From NCBI RefSeq assembly GCF_014859555.1, contig NZ_JACUTY010000015.1, positions 1 to 39,206 on the forward strand: a DNA stretch of 39,206 nucleotides, given 5' to 3'. The DNA comes from Thiomicrospira sp. (GTDB lineage: Bacteria; Pseudomonadota; Gammaproteobacteria; Thiomicrospirales; Thiomicrospiraceae). The translations under genes were made by a program, and so were the position numbers. Numbering within the stretch: the first letter of the stretch is position 1; every line of letters begins with the position of its first letter. Below the pieces are notes generated by a model. The model saw nothing but the letters and a program-made list of their open reading frames with translations. It was not told the DNA's origin and made no database searches. Of the stretch, positions 24,183 through 31,888 are shown one piece after another.

Positions 24183-24578
24183 ATGCTAAAACAAAACCCA
24201 AAATTGACAAACTACGCAATAGATATGCGTAAAAATCCAAGTGATGCGGAGGATAAGTTATGGTCTTTTCTGCGTGCAAAGCGTTTTGAAGGGTTGAAGT
24301 TTAGACGACAGCAACCTTTGCAAAACTATATTGTCGATTTTGTGTGCCATGAAATTAACCTGATTATTGAGCTAGATGGCGGTCAGCACAATGAAACTGA
24401 AATGATAAGTTATGATCAACAAAGAGCAGCAAAGTTTGAGGAAGCGGGTTATCAAGTGCTTCGGTTTTGGAATAATGATGTGCTGATGAATACAAACGAT
24501 GTTTTGGAAGCGATACGTTTAGTGTGCTTGCAGCTCACCCGCCCCCTAACCCCCTCCCATCAAGGGAGGGGGGAGTAA
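24183..24578 (+). CDS. DUF559 endonuclease-like protein, cassette gene
   Basis: 131-aa protein of the DUF559 family, related to very-short-patch-repair and restriction-endonuclease folds. Family features: MRKNPSDAEDKLWSFLR, RRQQPLQNYIVDFVCHE and the catalytic-type IIELDGGQH with downstream FWNNDV. Role unknown; members are often found alone between repeats of this type. The last residues (LTPSHQGRGE) are encoded by the right inverted repeat. It interrupts an otherwise tightly overlapping operon and its codon use looks more AT-rich than its neighbours, both consistent with insertion. Start ATG 24183 has no good ribosome site. Confidence 0.85.
   Translation: MLKQNPKLTNYAIDMRKNPSDAEDKLWSFLRAKRFEGLKFRRQQPLQNYIVDFVCHEINLIIELDGGQHNETEMISYDQQRAAKFEEAGYQVLRFWNNDVLMNTNDVLEAIRLVCLQLTRPLTPSHQGRGE
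24535..24571. repeat. Right inverted repeat of the DUF559 cassette
   Basis: Reverse complement of the left arm. It encodes the DUF559 C-terminus, and its GGGAGG run, with the four bases after it, serves as ribosome site for the next gene. Confidence 0.85.
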
Positions 24579-25517
24579 GTGCGTTCTATTTTTAAATTCT
24601 GGCGTAGTTCGGCTATAAACCAACACAATATCAGTCAGCAACCGATTCTGTCGGCTCAGCAAATTGCGGATTGGGGGCAGGAGCTGGAGGCTTATTGGGC
24701 GAGCTTGCCGAGTTCACAGCGTTTAAGTGAATTGGCATTGTTTGGCGACCAATCCAGTCGTTTTCGTGGTCAGGGCATGGAATACGAAGAAAGTCGTTTA
24801 TACCAGCCAGGCGACGAATTGCGCCATCTTAATTGGCGATTAATGGCGCGTACCGGTAAAGCCTTTACCAAGCTGTTTCAGGAAGAACGTCAGGCGCAGT
24901 GGGTGATCTTACTGGATCAGCGTCAGTCAATGCGTTTTGCCACCCAGGGTCAGCTAAAAGTCACGCAAGGGGCACGAATTGCAGGTTGGTTAGCCTGGAT
25001 GGCACAGCAGCAACGAGTGCAAATTCAAGCCATCGGCCTAAGCGAAACCGTGTCGATGACACCGGTGATTCAGGGAATGAATTTGTATCAGCAAGTCATG
25101 CAGGCGTTAGCGATTCCTTGTCCGCCCACAGCCGATCAAGTCGAACCTAAGTTAGCGGATGTTTTAAACCAGCTTAAAGCCCATTGGCCGAATGGCACAC
25201 GGGTTTGGATCATTAGCGACTTTGCCGACTTAACCGAATCCGACCAGGCCTGGTTGACGGCGATGAATCAATCCTGGCATTTAAGTGCGTTTTGGATTGA
25301 AGACCCAGCCGAAGTGCAATTACCCGCCAAGCAGCCATTAAAACTCCAAACCCACCACCAGGCCTGGTTGTTAGATAATCAACAACAATCTCAATACCAA
25401 GCTTGGGCAAAACCCCAACGCGATAAGCACCAGGCCTGGTTAAAACAAGCGGGCGTGGATGTGCATAACGTGCAAACCACCGATAGCTTACAACGCATAC
25501 TGGCCGCCGAATTATGA
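24579..25517 (+). CDS. DUF58 domain protein of the bat operon
   Basis: 312-aa protein with the DUF58 domain, a partner of MoxR ATPases with a VWA-like fold. Signature near 64-95: FRGQGMEYEESRLYQPGDE, LNWRLMARTGK, then a VWA-like core starting WVILLDQRQSM. GTG 24579 directly follows the DUF559 TAA, with GGGAGGGGGGAG (24564-24575) just ahead; this ribosome site belongs to the inserted repeat. The original start may have been different. It carries three ACCAGGCCTGGT copies within 200 bp (DQAW, HQAW, HQAW). Function in the set is usually envelope or complex maturation; no substrate can be named. Confidence 0.85.
   Translation: MRSIFKFWRSSAINQHNISQQPILSAQQIADWGQELEAYWASLPSSQRLSELALFGDQSSRFRGQGMEYEESRLYQPGDELRHLNWRLMARTGKAFTKLFQEERQAQWVILLDQRQSMRFATQGQLKVTQGARIAGWLAWMAQQQRVQIQAIGLSETVSMTPVIQGMNLYQQVMQALAIPCPPTADQVEPKLADVLNQLKAHWPNGTRVWIISDFADLTESDQAWLTAMNQSWHLSAFWIEDPAEVQLPAKQPLKLQTHHQAWLLDNQQQSQYQAWAKPQRDKHQAWLKQAGVDVHNVQTTDSLQRILAAEL
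25243..25254. repeat. ACCAGGCCTGGT palindrome in DUF58 (copy 1)
   Basis: Exact 12-mer; read Asp-Gln-Ala-Trp. Confidence 0.9.
25357..25368. repeat. ACCAGGCCTGGT palindrome in DUF58 (copy 2)
   Basis: Exact 12-mer; read His-Gln-Ala-Trp. The related palindrome CCAAGCTTGG (25397-25406) follows 29 bp later and also codes Gln-Ala-Trp. Confidence 0.9.
25429..25440. repeat. ACCAGGCCTGGT palindrome in DUF58 (copy 3)
   Basis: Exact 12-mer; read His-Gln-Ala-Trp, 72 bp after copy 2 and in the same frame. Confidence 0.9.
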
Positions 25518-25873
25518 ACTTAACTCTAATGGATATCGATTTATTAAGCCCGCCACCGGCCGAGCCATTGATGAGTGCTTGGCTGTGGGCTTTGATCATA
25601 ACCCTATTATTGGTCAGCTTGATAGGCCTAGTTATTTGGTTGTGGCGATCACCAGGCCTGGTGGTTTGGCGTTGGCGACGTCGGTTAGCGGGTTTACAAA
25701 CCGATCAACAACGCAAACAGCTGGCATTAGACATCTACGACTGGCTCGCCCAACGCCATATTCCGCTCGATACCGCTTGCCACCAAGCTTTATTAACCGT
25801 CTGTTTTTCAGCCAACAAGGTGGACGCGGAAGAATTGGCAAACTGGTTAACCAAGATGAAGGCCTGTTTATGA
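25514..25873 (+). CDS. DUF4381-type membrane protein of the bat operon
   Basis: 119-aa protein with one transmembrane helix near 20-44 (AWLWALIITLLLVSLIGLVIWLW split by charged ends) and a helical cytoplasmic tail; length and position between DUF58 and VWA genes match DUF4381 proteins. ATG 25514 overlaps the DUF58 stop in ATGA, indicating translational coupling. It probably anchors or scaffolds the DUF58/VWA complex (inference). Confidence 0.75.
   Translation: MNLTLMDIDLLSPPPAEPLMSAWLWALIITLLLVSLIGLVIWLWRSPGLVVWRWRRRLAGLQTDQQRKQLALDIYDWLAQRHIPLDTACHQALLTVCFSANKVDAEELANWLTKMKACL
25651..25662. repeat. ACCAGGCCTGGT palindrome in DUF4381 gene
   Basis: Exact 12-mer; read Pro-Gly-Leu (SPGLVV) at the membrane border. 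Confidence 0.9.
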
Positions 25874-26952
25874 CGATGTTATTAGACTGGTGGGATTCTT
25901 GGCATTTTGCTTATCCGGCCTGGTTTTGGGCGTTAGCGGCTTGGCCGTTTGTGCAAACCATCTGGCCAAACACTTGGCGACCCAGCGGAGAAGCCGGTCA
26001 AATGCCGGTGTTTTTCCATCCGAAAATTGATCAGTTTATGGCAGATTCATCACACACGGATTTCACCTCCACAACCCAACAACGTGACTTAAGTCGGCGT
26101 GTGCTGATCAGTTTGCTTAAGTTCAGCCTTATGCTGAGTTTGTTAGTGGCTTTAGCTCAACCTCAACGTCTGATAGAACAAGCGCCGCAAGCCAATAGCC
26201 AGCCGGTGCGTGATATTGCGTTGGTATTGGAAAGCTCGGTGTCTTTCGTGCTTGAGGATTACGAACTGCAAGGCCAGCCCACCAGCCGGATGGAGGTGGT
26301 AAAAGCGGTATTGGACGAGTTTGTGCAAGGTTTAAGTGATAACCGTTTTAGCTTAGCTTTATATGCCGAACAGGCATACACTTTGGTGCCGATGACGTTT
26401 GATAACCAAGTCATGCGTGCCAATTTGCAAAGACTGCAACCCTATTTAGCTGGCCGCACCGATCAAGCGGTGGGCGAAGCCTTAGGCTTAGCTTTAAGAG
26501 AAGTCGCGCAAGCCGAGCAAACCGATAGCATTCAAAAACGTTTGGTCGTATTGGTGAGTGATGGCGTGCAAACCCCCAGCCGGATCAATTTAGATTCTAT
26601 TATTGAATACGCCAAGCATTTATCCGTGCCGATTTATACCATAGGTATTGGCGCAGGCGCGGCGATACCCGCCGAAAACCCAACCTCCGGCTTGATTTAC
26701 CAAGCCTTGCAAACCCGTGAACTCAAAAAATTGGCGGAGCAAACCAAGGGGCAGTTTTATCAAGTCGGCGGGCCGGATGATTTGCAATCGGTATTAAGTT
26801 CGATTGAACAAACCGAAGGTGTGCAACGTACGCCCACCAGCGAAACCCGTTGGCAAACCCAGCCGCTATATTACACGCCGTTAGCTTTTGCGTTAGGCTT
26901 ATTACTGATTTGGTGGTTGCTGACCTTGGGAGGCCAAAGATGGAATTGCTAG
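25870..26952 (+). CDS. VWA-domain membrane protein (BatA-like)
   Basis: 360-aa protein with N-terminal membrane segments (WFWALAAWPF region and about 75-95), a VWA domain about 115-310, and a C-terminal transmembrane helix (LAFALGLLLIWWLLTLG). The metal-site motif is unusual: ESSVS replaces the canonical DxSxS, while the later GRT and SDG elements remain, so metal binding may be altered. ATG 25870 overlaps the previous stop in ATGA; the open frame extends 411 bp further upstream but only as antiphase sequence of the two preceding genes. Works with MoxR and the next VWA protein. Confidence 0.85.
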   Translation: MTMLLDWWDSWHFAYPAWFWALAAWPFVQTIWPNTWRPSGEAGQMPVFFHPKIDQFMADSSHTDFTSTTQQRDLSRRVLISLLKFSLMLSLLVALAQPQRLIEQAPQANSQPVRDIALVLESSVSFVLEDYELQGQPTSRMEVVKAVLDEFVQGLSDNRFSLALYAEQAYTLVPMTFDNQVMRANLQRLQPYLAGRTDQAVGEALGLALREVAQAEQTDSIQKRLVVLVSDGVQTPSRINLDSIIEYAKHLSVPIYTIGIGAGAAIPAENPTSGLIYQALQTRELKKLAEQTKGQFYQVGGPDDLQSVLSSIEQTEGVQRTPTSETRWQTQPLYYTPLAFALGLLLIWWLLTLGGQRWNC

Positions 26953-28835
26953 CCGAATTAAGTCAATTTAGTTGGCGTGAAGCCAATTGGCTGTGGGGAT
27001 TAGGTTTTCCACTGGTTTGGTGGTTATACCAGGCCTGGTCGTTACGTCGCCAACAAACCGATTACGCCCAAGCCGAATTTTGGCCTTGGGTACTGAGTCA
27101 AAAGTCAGCGCAACGCAAATTTAATCTGCTGGCGAGTTTGGCTTGGGTTGCTTTGATATTGGCGTTAGCTGGGCCGCGAATTGAACAAACCGATGTGATT
27201 GAATCCGATCGAGCTGGTGTGGATTTACTGGTGGTAATGGACGCGTCACGTTCGATGAGTGCACAAGATCAAAAACCGAATCGGTTTGCTTTTAGTCAAA
27301 CCCTAATCGAATCGGTTAGTCAGCAGCTTAATGCACAAGATCGAATCGGTTTAATCAATTACACCGCTCAAGCCCATTGGGTCACGCCTTTTACCCAAGA
27401 CAAATCGCTGTTTAAACGCGCTTTGTATTTAACCGAACCCAACTTATTGCCGCTGGCTGGCAGCCAACTTATCGACAGCCTGAGTTTTGCAGTGCAACAA
27501 GCCGCGCGTCAAACCATCGCGCCGTTAGTGGTGTTATTGGTTACCGATGGTGGCGGATTGGATGAGGTGTTGGATTCAAGCCAGCTGAGTGATTTGAGAA
27601 ACCAACTTGCACAACAAGATGCCGAGTTAATTTTATTAGCGGTGGGCAAAACCCAAACCGTTTGGTTGGCAGATGAGCAACATCCTTCCGGTTGGCTACA
27701 TGATGATAATCAGCCAGTGGATGTGGCCTTGCCTCGGGCGGCCTTGCAAAACCTGAGCCAGCAACTGAATGCGGACTATTTAGAAGCCAGTGGTGAGGCC
27801 GCTCTGCTGGAAAAATTACTAGACCCGATTCGTGCCAAAGCTGAACCTTTGCCGGTTAACCAAACCAAAACCGAGCAATCGGATTTAGCCCCTTGGTTAA
27901 TGGGGTTGGCATTGGGTTTATTCATGATTATTCTGCACCTACCCAAGCCAGGCTTTAAAAGACTTTTACCGGGTTTGTCGATGCTTGGATTAGGTTTATT
28001 TAGTTTGATGTCAATTACCCCGAATACGGTTTGGGCGGCATCCACATCGTTAGAACATCAAGCTTACCAAGCGTTTGAGGCGCAAGAGTTTGAGCAAGCC
28101 GAACGACTTTATACGCGTTGGCTGGAAACGACTCAAGTCGAACAACCCGATCAAATGTTTCGGGCTTTAATCGGCGCAGGTAATGCGGCTTATCGCCAAA
28201 CCCAATATGCACGTGCGTTAACCTGGTATCGCCAAGCCGTGTTAAACGCACGCCAAGATCAAGCACGTGCGCAAGCCTTGTTTAATTTAGGCAACGCTTA
28301 CGCGCAACTTGAAATATGGGGTTTAGCGGTGGAAAGTTTTGAAGCCGTGAGTTTGTATCAAACCGAGCATGTCAAAGCCCAACAAAATTTAACACTGGCT
28401 TTAGCCGCCTTAACCGAACAACAAGCCAAGGCGGCAGAACAGGCTGCGGCCGAGTTGGCGGCAAAACAACAAGGCTTACGTAAAGATTTAGACGGCAGTT
28501 TGCACGGTGGCAGCCAGCCAAACCCGAACAATGAAGCCGGTTCGGGCGCCGAAGGCGAATCGGATGATGGTCGTTCAGAAGGCACGGGCTTTAGTTTGCC
28601 GGAACGATTGGCGGATTCTGAACTCTTAACGGGTCAAGACTGGGCGTTAGCCGGTTCAGCCAAATTCGTTGAAGCGCAATTACAAACCCAGCGCCGTTTA
28701 GACAATCTGCAAATGGAATTAAAAAACCTGCAAGACAATCAACAAGCCTTATTAAAACATCTGTTTGAACGCGAAGTCGGATTTCAGGCGCGTCAAGAAA
28801 AAGCACATGCGATACCGGGGGTGCAACCATGGTAA
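26940..28835 (+). CDS. VWA-TPR fusion protein (BatB-BatC-like)
   Basis: 631-aa membrane protein combining a VWA domain with tetratricopeptide repeats. Two transmembrane helices near 15-35 and 60-80, VWA about 95-300 with canonical DASRS metal site (VVMDASRSMSAQD), a transmembrane pair near 317-360, then TPR about 370-500 (YQAFEAQEFEQAERLYTRWL, ALFNLGNAYAQLEIWGLAV), Ala/Gln-rich coiled coil, and a Gly/Ser/Glu-rich linker. ATG 26940 overlaps the previous gene by 13 bp with GGGAGG just before it; an upstream ATG-free extension to 26850 is rejected. Bat proteins support oxygen tolerance or envelope integrity. Confidence 0.88.
   Translation: MELLAELSQFSWREANWLWGLGFPLVWWLYQAWSLRRQQTDYAQAEFWPWVLSQKSAQRKFNLLASLAWVALILALAGPRIEQTDVIESDRAGVDLLVVMDASRSMSAQDQKPNRFAFSQTLIESVSQQLNAQDRIGLINYTAQAHWVTPFTQDKSLFKRALYLTEPNLLPLAGSQLIDSLSFAVQQAARQTIAPLVVLLVTDGGGLDEVLDSSQLSDLRNQLAQQDAELILLAVGKTQTVWLADEQHPSGWLHDDNQPVDVALPRAALQNLSQQLNADYLEASGEAALLEKLLDPIRAKAEPLPVNQTKTEQSDLAPWLMGLALGLFMIILHLPKPGFKRLLPGLSMLGLGLFSLMSITPNTVWAASTSLEHQAYQAFEAQEFEQAERLYTRWLETTQVEQPDQMFRALIGAGNAAYRQTQYARALTWYRQAVLNARQDQARAQALFNLGNAYAQLEIWGLAVESFEAVSLYQTEHVKAQQNLTLALAALTEQQAKAAEQAAAELAAKQQGLRKDLDGSLHGGSQPNPNNEAGSGAEGESDDGRSEGTGFSLPERLADSELLTGQDWALAGSAKFVEAQLQTQRRLDNLQMELKNLQDNQQALLKHLFEREVGFQARQEKAHAIPGVQPW
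27028..27039. repeat. ACCAGGCCTGGT palindrome in BatB-BatC gene
   Basis: Exact 12-mer; read Tyr-Gln-Ala-Trp. Confidence 0.9.
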
Positions 28836-30145
28836 GGCGCAGAAATGGGCGACTATTAAACTTCACGACTTTTGTCGGCTTTTGGCTGATTTTATTGTCA
28901 ATTAACAGCGTGTTCGCGCAAACTCAAACCCTAATGTTAGGCGAGAGTTTAAACATTAATTTGCGCAGTGATGATACGTTTGGCGATTACAAAAAGCTTG
29001 ATTTAACGCCGCTCAAAACGCACTTTAAATTAGACGACTCATCACAAACCAGTGATCGTATTCGGTTAGTTTTAACACCCAAACAAGCTGGTCAAATTGA
29101 AATCCCGCAGATCAGTAGCGGGGGTTTAACGATTCCCGCCCAAATCCTAAACGTAAAGCCAAATGAGCAGGTCAATATAGAATGGCAACTACCACGCTCA
29201 ATTCTTTGGCAAGGCGAATGGGCGGTTTGGCGAGCCAAGGTAACAGTAAAGGATGCCGGCTTGCCGGTGGCGATGGAAGCGTTAGATACGCCGGATATTC
29301 TTTATAGTGCGCAAGCACTTGCGCAAACCTTAGACAATCAGCGGACCGCCGAATTTGTACTGGTTCAAAGACTGGCCAACACCAGCCCAAAATTAACTCC
29401 ACCAGTGATTCGGGTGCAAAATCGACAAGGTTTGCGCTGGCAGTTTTTTGCACCAGAAAACGATTATCAAATTCAGCCTTTACCTAGCTATGTGCCAGCT
29501 CAAATACCGGTGGGCGAGTTTTCATGGTTAGTTAATCGGCCACTTTGGAATCGCACGGGTGCGTTAGAAACGATCGAACTGACATTAAGCGGAATGAATG
29601 CGAGTCGTTTACCTGACTTAGGTGATCGAATGACCAGCGGCGAAGGCATTAATTGGTTGACGGCACAAACTAGCACCACAGAAAATTTAGGATTAGAGGG
29701 GCGGACTGAAACACAAACCTTAAACCAACCCTATCGAATCATGTCATCTGGTTGGGGTTATTACCCCGAAATAAGGCTTCAATATATTGACCCAGAGACA
29801 GGCAAATTAGTTGATTTGATTCAACCCGCCGAGCTTTATATTGCGTTACCGGCTTGGCTGTATTGGGTAGGGTACGTTGTGTTAATGTTCGTTGGGATTG
29901 GGCTGCTAATGGTTTCAATCAAATTCGGTAAAATAGGCTTTTACCGAGTGCGGCGTGATCGTGCTTTGGCACACACAACCGATGCATTGGCACGTTGGCA
30001 AATTTACCAAGCTTGGGGGCAAGCGCGTGGATTAGGTTTGCCCCAAACCCACCAGGCCTGGTTGGATGCCTATGAATCAAAGTTTGGCATTAACTCGGCG
30101 TTGCGTGCCGAGTTTGAAGACTTGGATCGTCAACTTTACAGATGA
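28829..30145 (+). CDS. BatD-like exported membrane protein
   Basis: 438-aa protein with a signal peptide (about 1-31, ending NSVFAQ), a periplasmic beta-rich region of about 310 residues, a transmembrane helix near 343-365 (WVGYVVLMFVGIGLLMVS) and a cytoplasmic tail. Length, topology and last position in the set match BatD. ATG 28829 overlaps the previous stop by 7 bp. Its 3' end overlaps the convergent trxC by 10 bp. The palindromes CCAAGCTTGG (30007-30016) and ACCAGGCCTGGT (30051-30062) both lie in the tail and both read Gln-Ala-Trp. Confidence 0.82.
   Translation: MVRRRNGRLLNFTTFVGFWLILLSINSVFAQTQTLMLGESLNINLRSDDTFGDYKKLDLTPLKTHFKLDDSSQTSDRIRLVLTPKQAGQIEIPQISSGGLTIPAQILNVKPNEQVNIEWQLPRSILWQGEWAVWRAKVTVKDAGLPVAMEALDTPDILYSAQALAQTLDNQRTAEFVLVQRLANTSPKLTPPVIRVQNRQGLRWQFFAPENDYQIQPLPSYVPAQIPVGEFSWLVNRPLWNRTGALETIELTLSGMNASRLPDLGDRMTSGEGINWLTAQTSTTENLGLEGRTETQTLNQPYRIMSSGWGYYPEIRLQYIDPETGKLVDLIQPAELYIALPAWLYWVGYVVLMFVGIGLLMVSIKFGKIGFYRVRRDRALAHTTDALARWQIYQAWGQARGLGLPQTHQAWLDAYESKFGINSALRAEFEDLDRQLYR
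30051..30062. repeat. ACCAGGCCTGGT palindrome in batD
   Basis: Exact 12-mer; read His-Gln-Ala-Trp. Confidence 0.9.
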
Positions 30146-30567
30146 CGTGACAGCCATTGTTTAAATTGGGTTAAGTCCATCGCGCCTGAAATTCGATCGA
30201 CTTCTTGGCCATTTTTAAACACGGCCAAGGTCGGAATTGAACGAATGCCAAATTGCGCCGCCACCGCTTGTTCTTGCTCGGTGTTAATTTTGACAAAACG
30301 CGCCTGCGGATGGGTTTTAGAAAACTGTTGCGCCGCTTGTGCAAAAGTGGGTGCAAACATTTTGCAAGGACCACACCAGGCTGCCCAAAAATCAACAATC
30401 ACAACTTGGTCAGTTTTTTGAATCGCTTTATTAAGTTGTAAGCCCGTCATTTCAAGCGGTTTATCAATTATTAAAGCTTGTTTACAATGTCCGCAACTCG
30501 GTTGGTTGGACAGTTTTTCAGCCGGCACACGATTTAAACCACCACAATTTGGGCACATAATAATCAT
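30136..30567 (-). CDS. trxC: Thioredoxin 2
   Basis: 143-aa cytoplasmic thioredoxin of the TrxC type. An N-terminal zinc ribbon has CPNC (5-8) and CGHC (25-28), followed by the thioredoxin fold with active site WCGPC (FWAAWCGPCKMFAP) and the cis-Pro segment RSIPTL. It reduces disulfides and in E. coli is induced by OxyR under oxidative stress. TAGGAGAG lies at ideal distance from ATG 30567. Its zinc ribbon makes it redox-sensitive, fitting the oxygen-tolerance genes alongside. Confidence 0.95.
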   Translation of the reverse strand: MIIMCPNCGGLNRVPAEKLSNQPSCGHCKQALIIDKPLEMTGLQLNKAIQKTDQVVIVDFWAAWCGPCKMFAPTFAQAAQQFSKTHPQARFVKINTEQEQAVAAQFGIRSIPTLAVFKNGQEVDRISGAMDLTQFKQWLSRHL

Positions 30568-30654
30568 CTTGACTCTCCTAACTTGAATGGTTTAACTATA
30601 GTTGTAAACCTGAAAAATTCAAGACTAAACTCAATACTTCTAAACGCCTCGTTA

Positions 30655-31101
30655 CTAACTCAGCCAATTCGGTTTGGGGCTTTGTTGACCCGACTTTTCA
30701 TAACCGTAATCCACAAATTGATGCAGGGTTTCATCGTGTGAATGAATGAGTTCGACCAGCTTAGGATCATCCGATGTAATGCGGGCTTCAACGCCATTTT
30801 CAATCGCTCGATATTGCATCTGAATTTGTTCACGAAACTCAAACAAGGCCGCAAATAACGGATCCCAGGATCGAATTGCGCGTCCCGAGGCAAAACGTTT
30901 TTCCATACCTTCTACATGATCAATTAACACATTTGCCAATCGAGGGTCTTCGCTGGTGGTGCGCGCTAATATGCCGTTTGCTAGCTTTTCAGTTTCGCGT
31001 TTTAGTTGCTTGTGTTGCTCTAATAACTCAGCAAACAAAGCTTGATCGCGTTTATGGGATTCATCACTGCCGTGTCCGTGTCGGTAGGGCTTGTCAGACA
31101 T
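30655..31101 (-). CDS. Small soluble protein with an internal 49-residue duplication
   Basis: 148-aa protein that I do not recognise. Residues 22-70 and 82-130 align without gaps: both open LFAxL and contain ARxTSxDPxL, followed by an xxHxExxxxF-like end, so the gene arose by tandem duplication of a helical unit. His62 and His122 are at equivalent places and the N-terminus is HGHGSDESH, so metal binding is possible. No signal peptide or membrane segment. AGAGG precedes the ATG. A transcript from the structured region at 31174-31320 would reach it, and trxC follows 87 bp downstream. Confidence 0.6.
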   Translation of the reverse strand: MSDKPYRHGHGSDESHKRDQALFAELLEQHKQLKRETEKLANGILARTTSEDPRLANVLIDHVEGMEKRFASGRAIRSWDPLFAALFEFREQIQMQYRAIENGVEARITSDDPKLVELIHSHDETLHQFVDYGYEKSGQQSPKPNWLS

Positions 31102-31173
31102 ATAAAATTACCTCTATGGATATTTTAACCACATAACCAAAACAACATCAAAACAATGAAAAAATAGGGGCAT

Positions 31174-31197
31174 AAAAAAAGCGACCAATAAGGCCGC
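31174..31197 (-). terminator. Rho-independent terminator, minus strand
   Basis: Six-pair stem GCGGCC/GGTCGC with loop TTATT, then TTTTTTT. Confidence 0.75.
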
Positions 31198-31320
31198 CTA
31201 ATATTCTGAGGAGCTGAGACTCCCGACAAGAGACTCAGTTAAGACTAAAAAACCAACCTGGTTAAACAATGACAAATAACCAAATCGTTATAATATAGTC
31301 TACAACATAAAAAACAGTAA
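31174..31320 (-). ncRNA. Candidate small RNA or attenuator leader
   Basis: On the minus strand three hairpins follow one another: AACCA-GGTTGG-type small stem (31251-31263), a nine-pair stem with one mismatch (31214-31238) and a terminator GCGGCC-TTATT-GGTCGC followed by seven T (31174-31197). An AT-rich TATAAC/TATATT stretch near 31291-31301 could be the promoter. The terminator is 73 bp before the small protein gene on the same strand, so this could be a leader with attenuation or a stand-alone sRNA. Confidence 0.4.
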
Positions 31321-31342
31321 ATTATTGAGAAACTATGAAGAT

Positions 31343-31390
31343 AGCGTTAGGGCAATCCTCAACACGGGCATGCCGTGTTGAGTTAACGCT
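31343..31390 (-). terminator. Long two-tier hairpin after the low-complexity gene
   Basis: Inner stem CTCAACACGG/CCGTGTTGAG (10 pairs, loop of five) within an outer stem AGCGTTA/TAACGCT. It starts six bases after the stop codon of the minus-strand gene. No T-run follows, so it may stabilise the 3' end rather than terminate. Confidence 0.5.
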
Positions 31391-31395
31391 CAGTA

Positions 31396-31758
31396 TTAAG
31401 CTGAAGTGTTTGGCGTTTCAGCCGAATCTGTCTGGCTTAATTGTTGCGCATTATAGTTAGCCTGCGCTTGCAAAGTTGAGGCGTAAGTTAAACCGTGGTT
31501 GGTATCACTCGCTTGGGTGTTTTGATCTTGCACAGGCGCATTTTGATTCACTGTTTGGCTGGCGGCCAAGTCCATATAATCATTACCGGCTGCTTGGCCT
31601 TGGCTTGACAAGGTAACCGTTGTATTACCACCGCTGCTGACATCAGTAGAAGCGCGGTCGGTTACACGGTTTTCAGCTTGTTGGGCCGCTTGGTTCTGTT
31701 GCGGCACCACACTCATAGCGACCGATTGCATGGCTGGATTGATTGTATTACTCATCAT
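31396..31758 (-). CDS. Low-complexity Gln/Asn/Ser/Thr-rich small protein
   Basis: 120-aa hypothetical protein rich in Gln, Asn, Ala, Ser and Thr, with almost no large hydrophobic residues and no cysteine, so probably disordered. A VTLSSQGQAAGNDYMDLAA stretch near 47-65 is the only ordered-looking part. No signal peptide. GGGAG precedes two tandem ATG codons (31758 and 31755), supporting that it is translated. Function unknown. Confidence 0.55.
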   Translation of the reverse strand: MMSNTINPAMQSVAMSVVPQQNQAAQQAENRVTDRASTDVSSGGNTTVTLSSQGQAAGNDYMDLAASQTVNQNAPVQDQNTQASDTNHGLTYASTLQAQANYNAQQLSQTDSAETPNTSA

Positions 31759-31888
31759 CAACTCCCTGGTTGTGTTGTGACTTCGGTTGCATTATCACAT
31801 TCGCAAGTGACTAAAAGCAAGTGAAACTGTGCAGATAGTATGAATTAAGTGGTTGATTTATAAAGCGCCTTAGCCAGGTTGTTGGCAA

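Noticed and set aside
25213-25599. 128-aa open frame on the minus strand over DUF58
   Set aside because: Antisense shadow; its repeated RPG residues come from the strand-symmetric palindrome.
25459-25869. Long in-frame N-terminal extension of the BatA-like gene
   Set aside because: It overlaps DUF58 and the DUF4381 gene in another frame and lacks family features; ATG 25870 with ATGA overlap fits the operon.
25921-25930. TCCGGCCTGG as another palindrome copy
   Set aside because: It lacks the CCAGG half, so is not counted. AGGCCT alone at several places was also left out.
26850-26939. N-terminal extension of the BatB-BatC gene
   Set aside because: It lies within the preceding VWA gene; GGGAGG before ATG 26940 decides the start.
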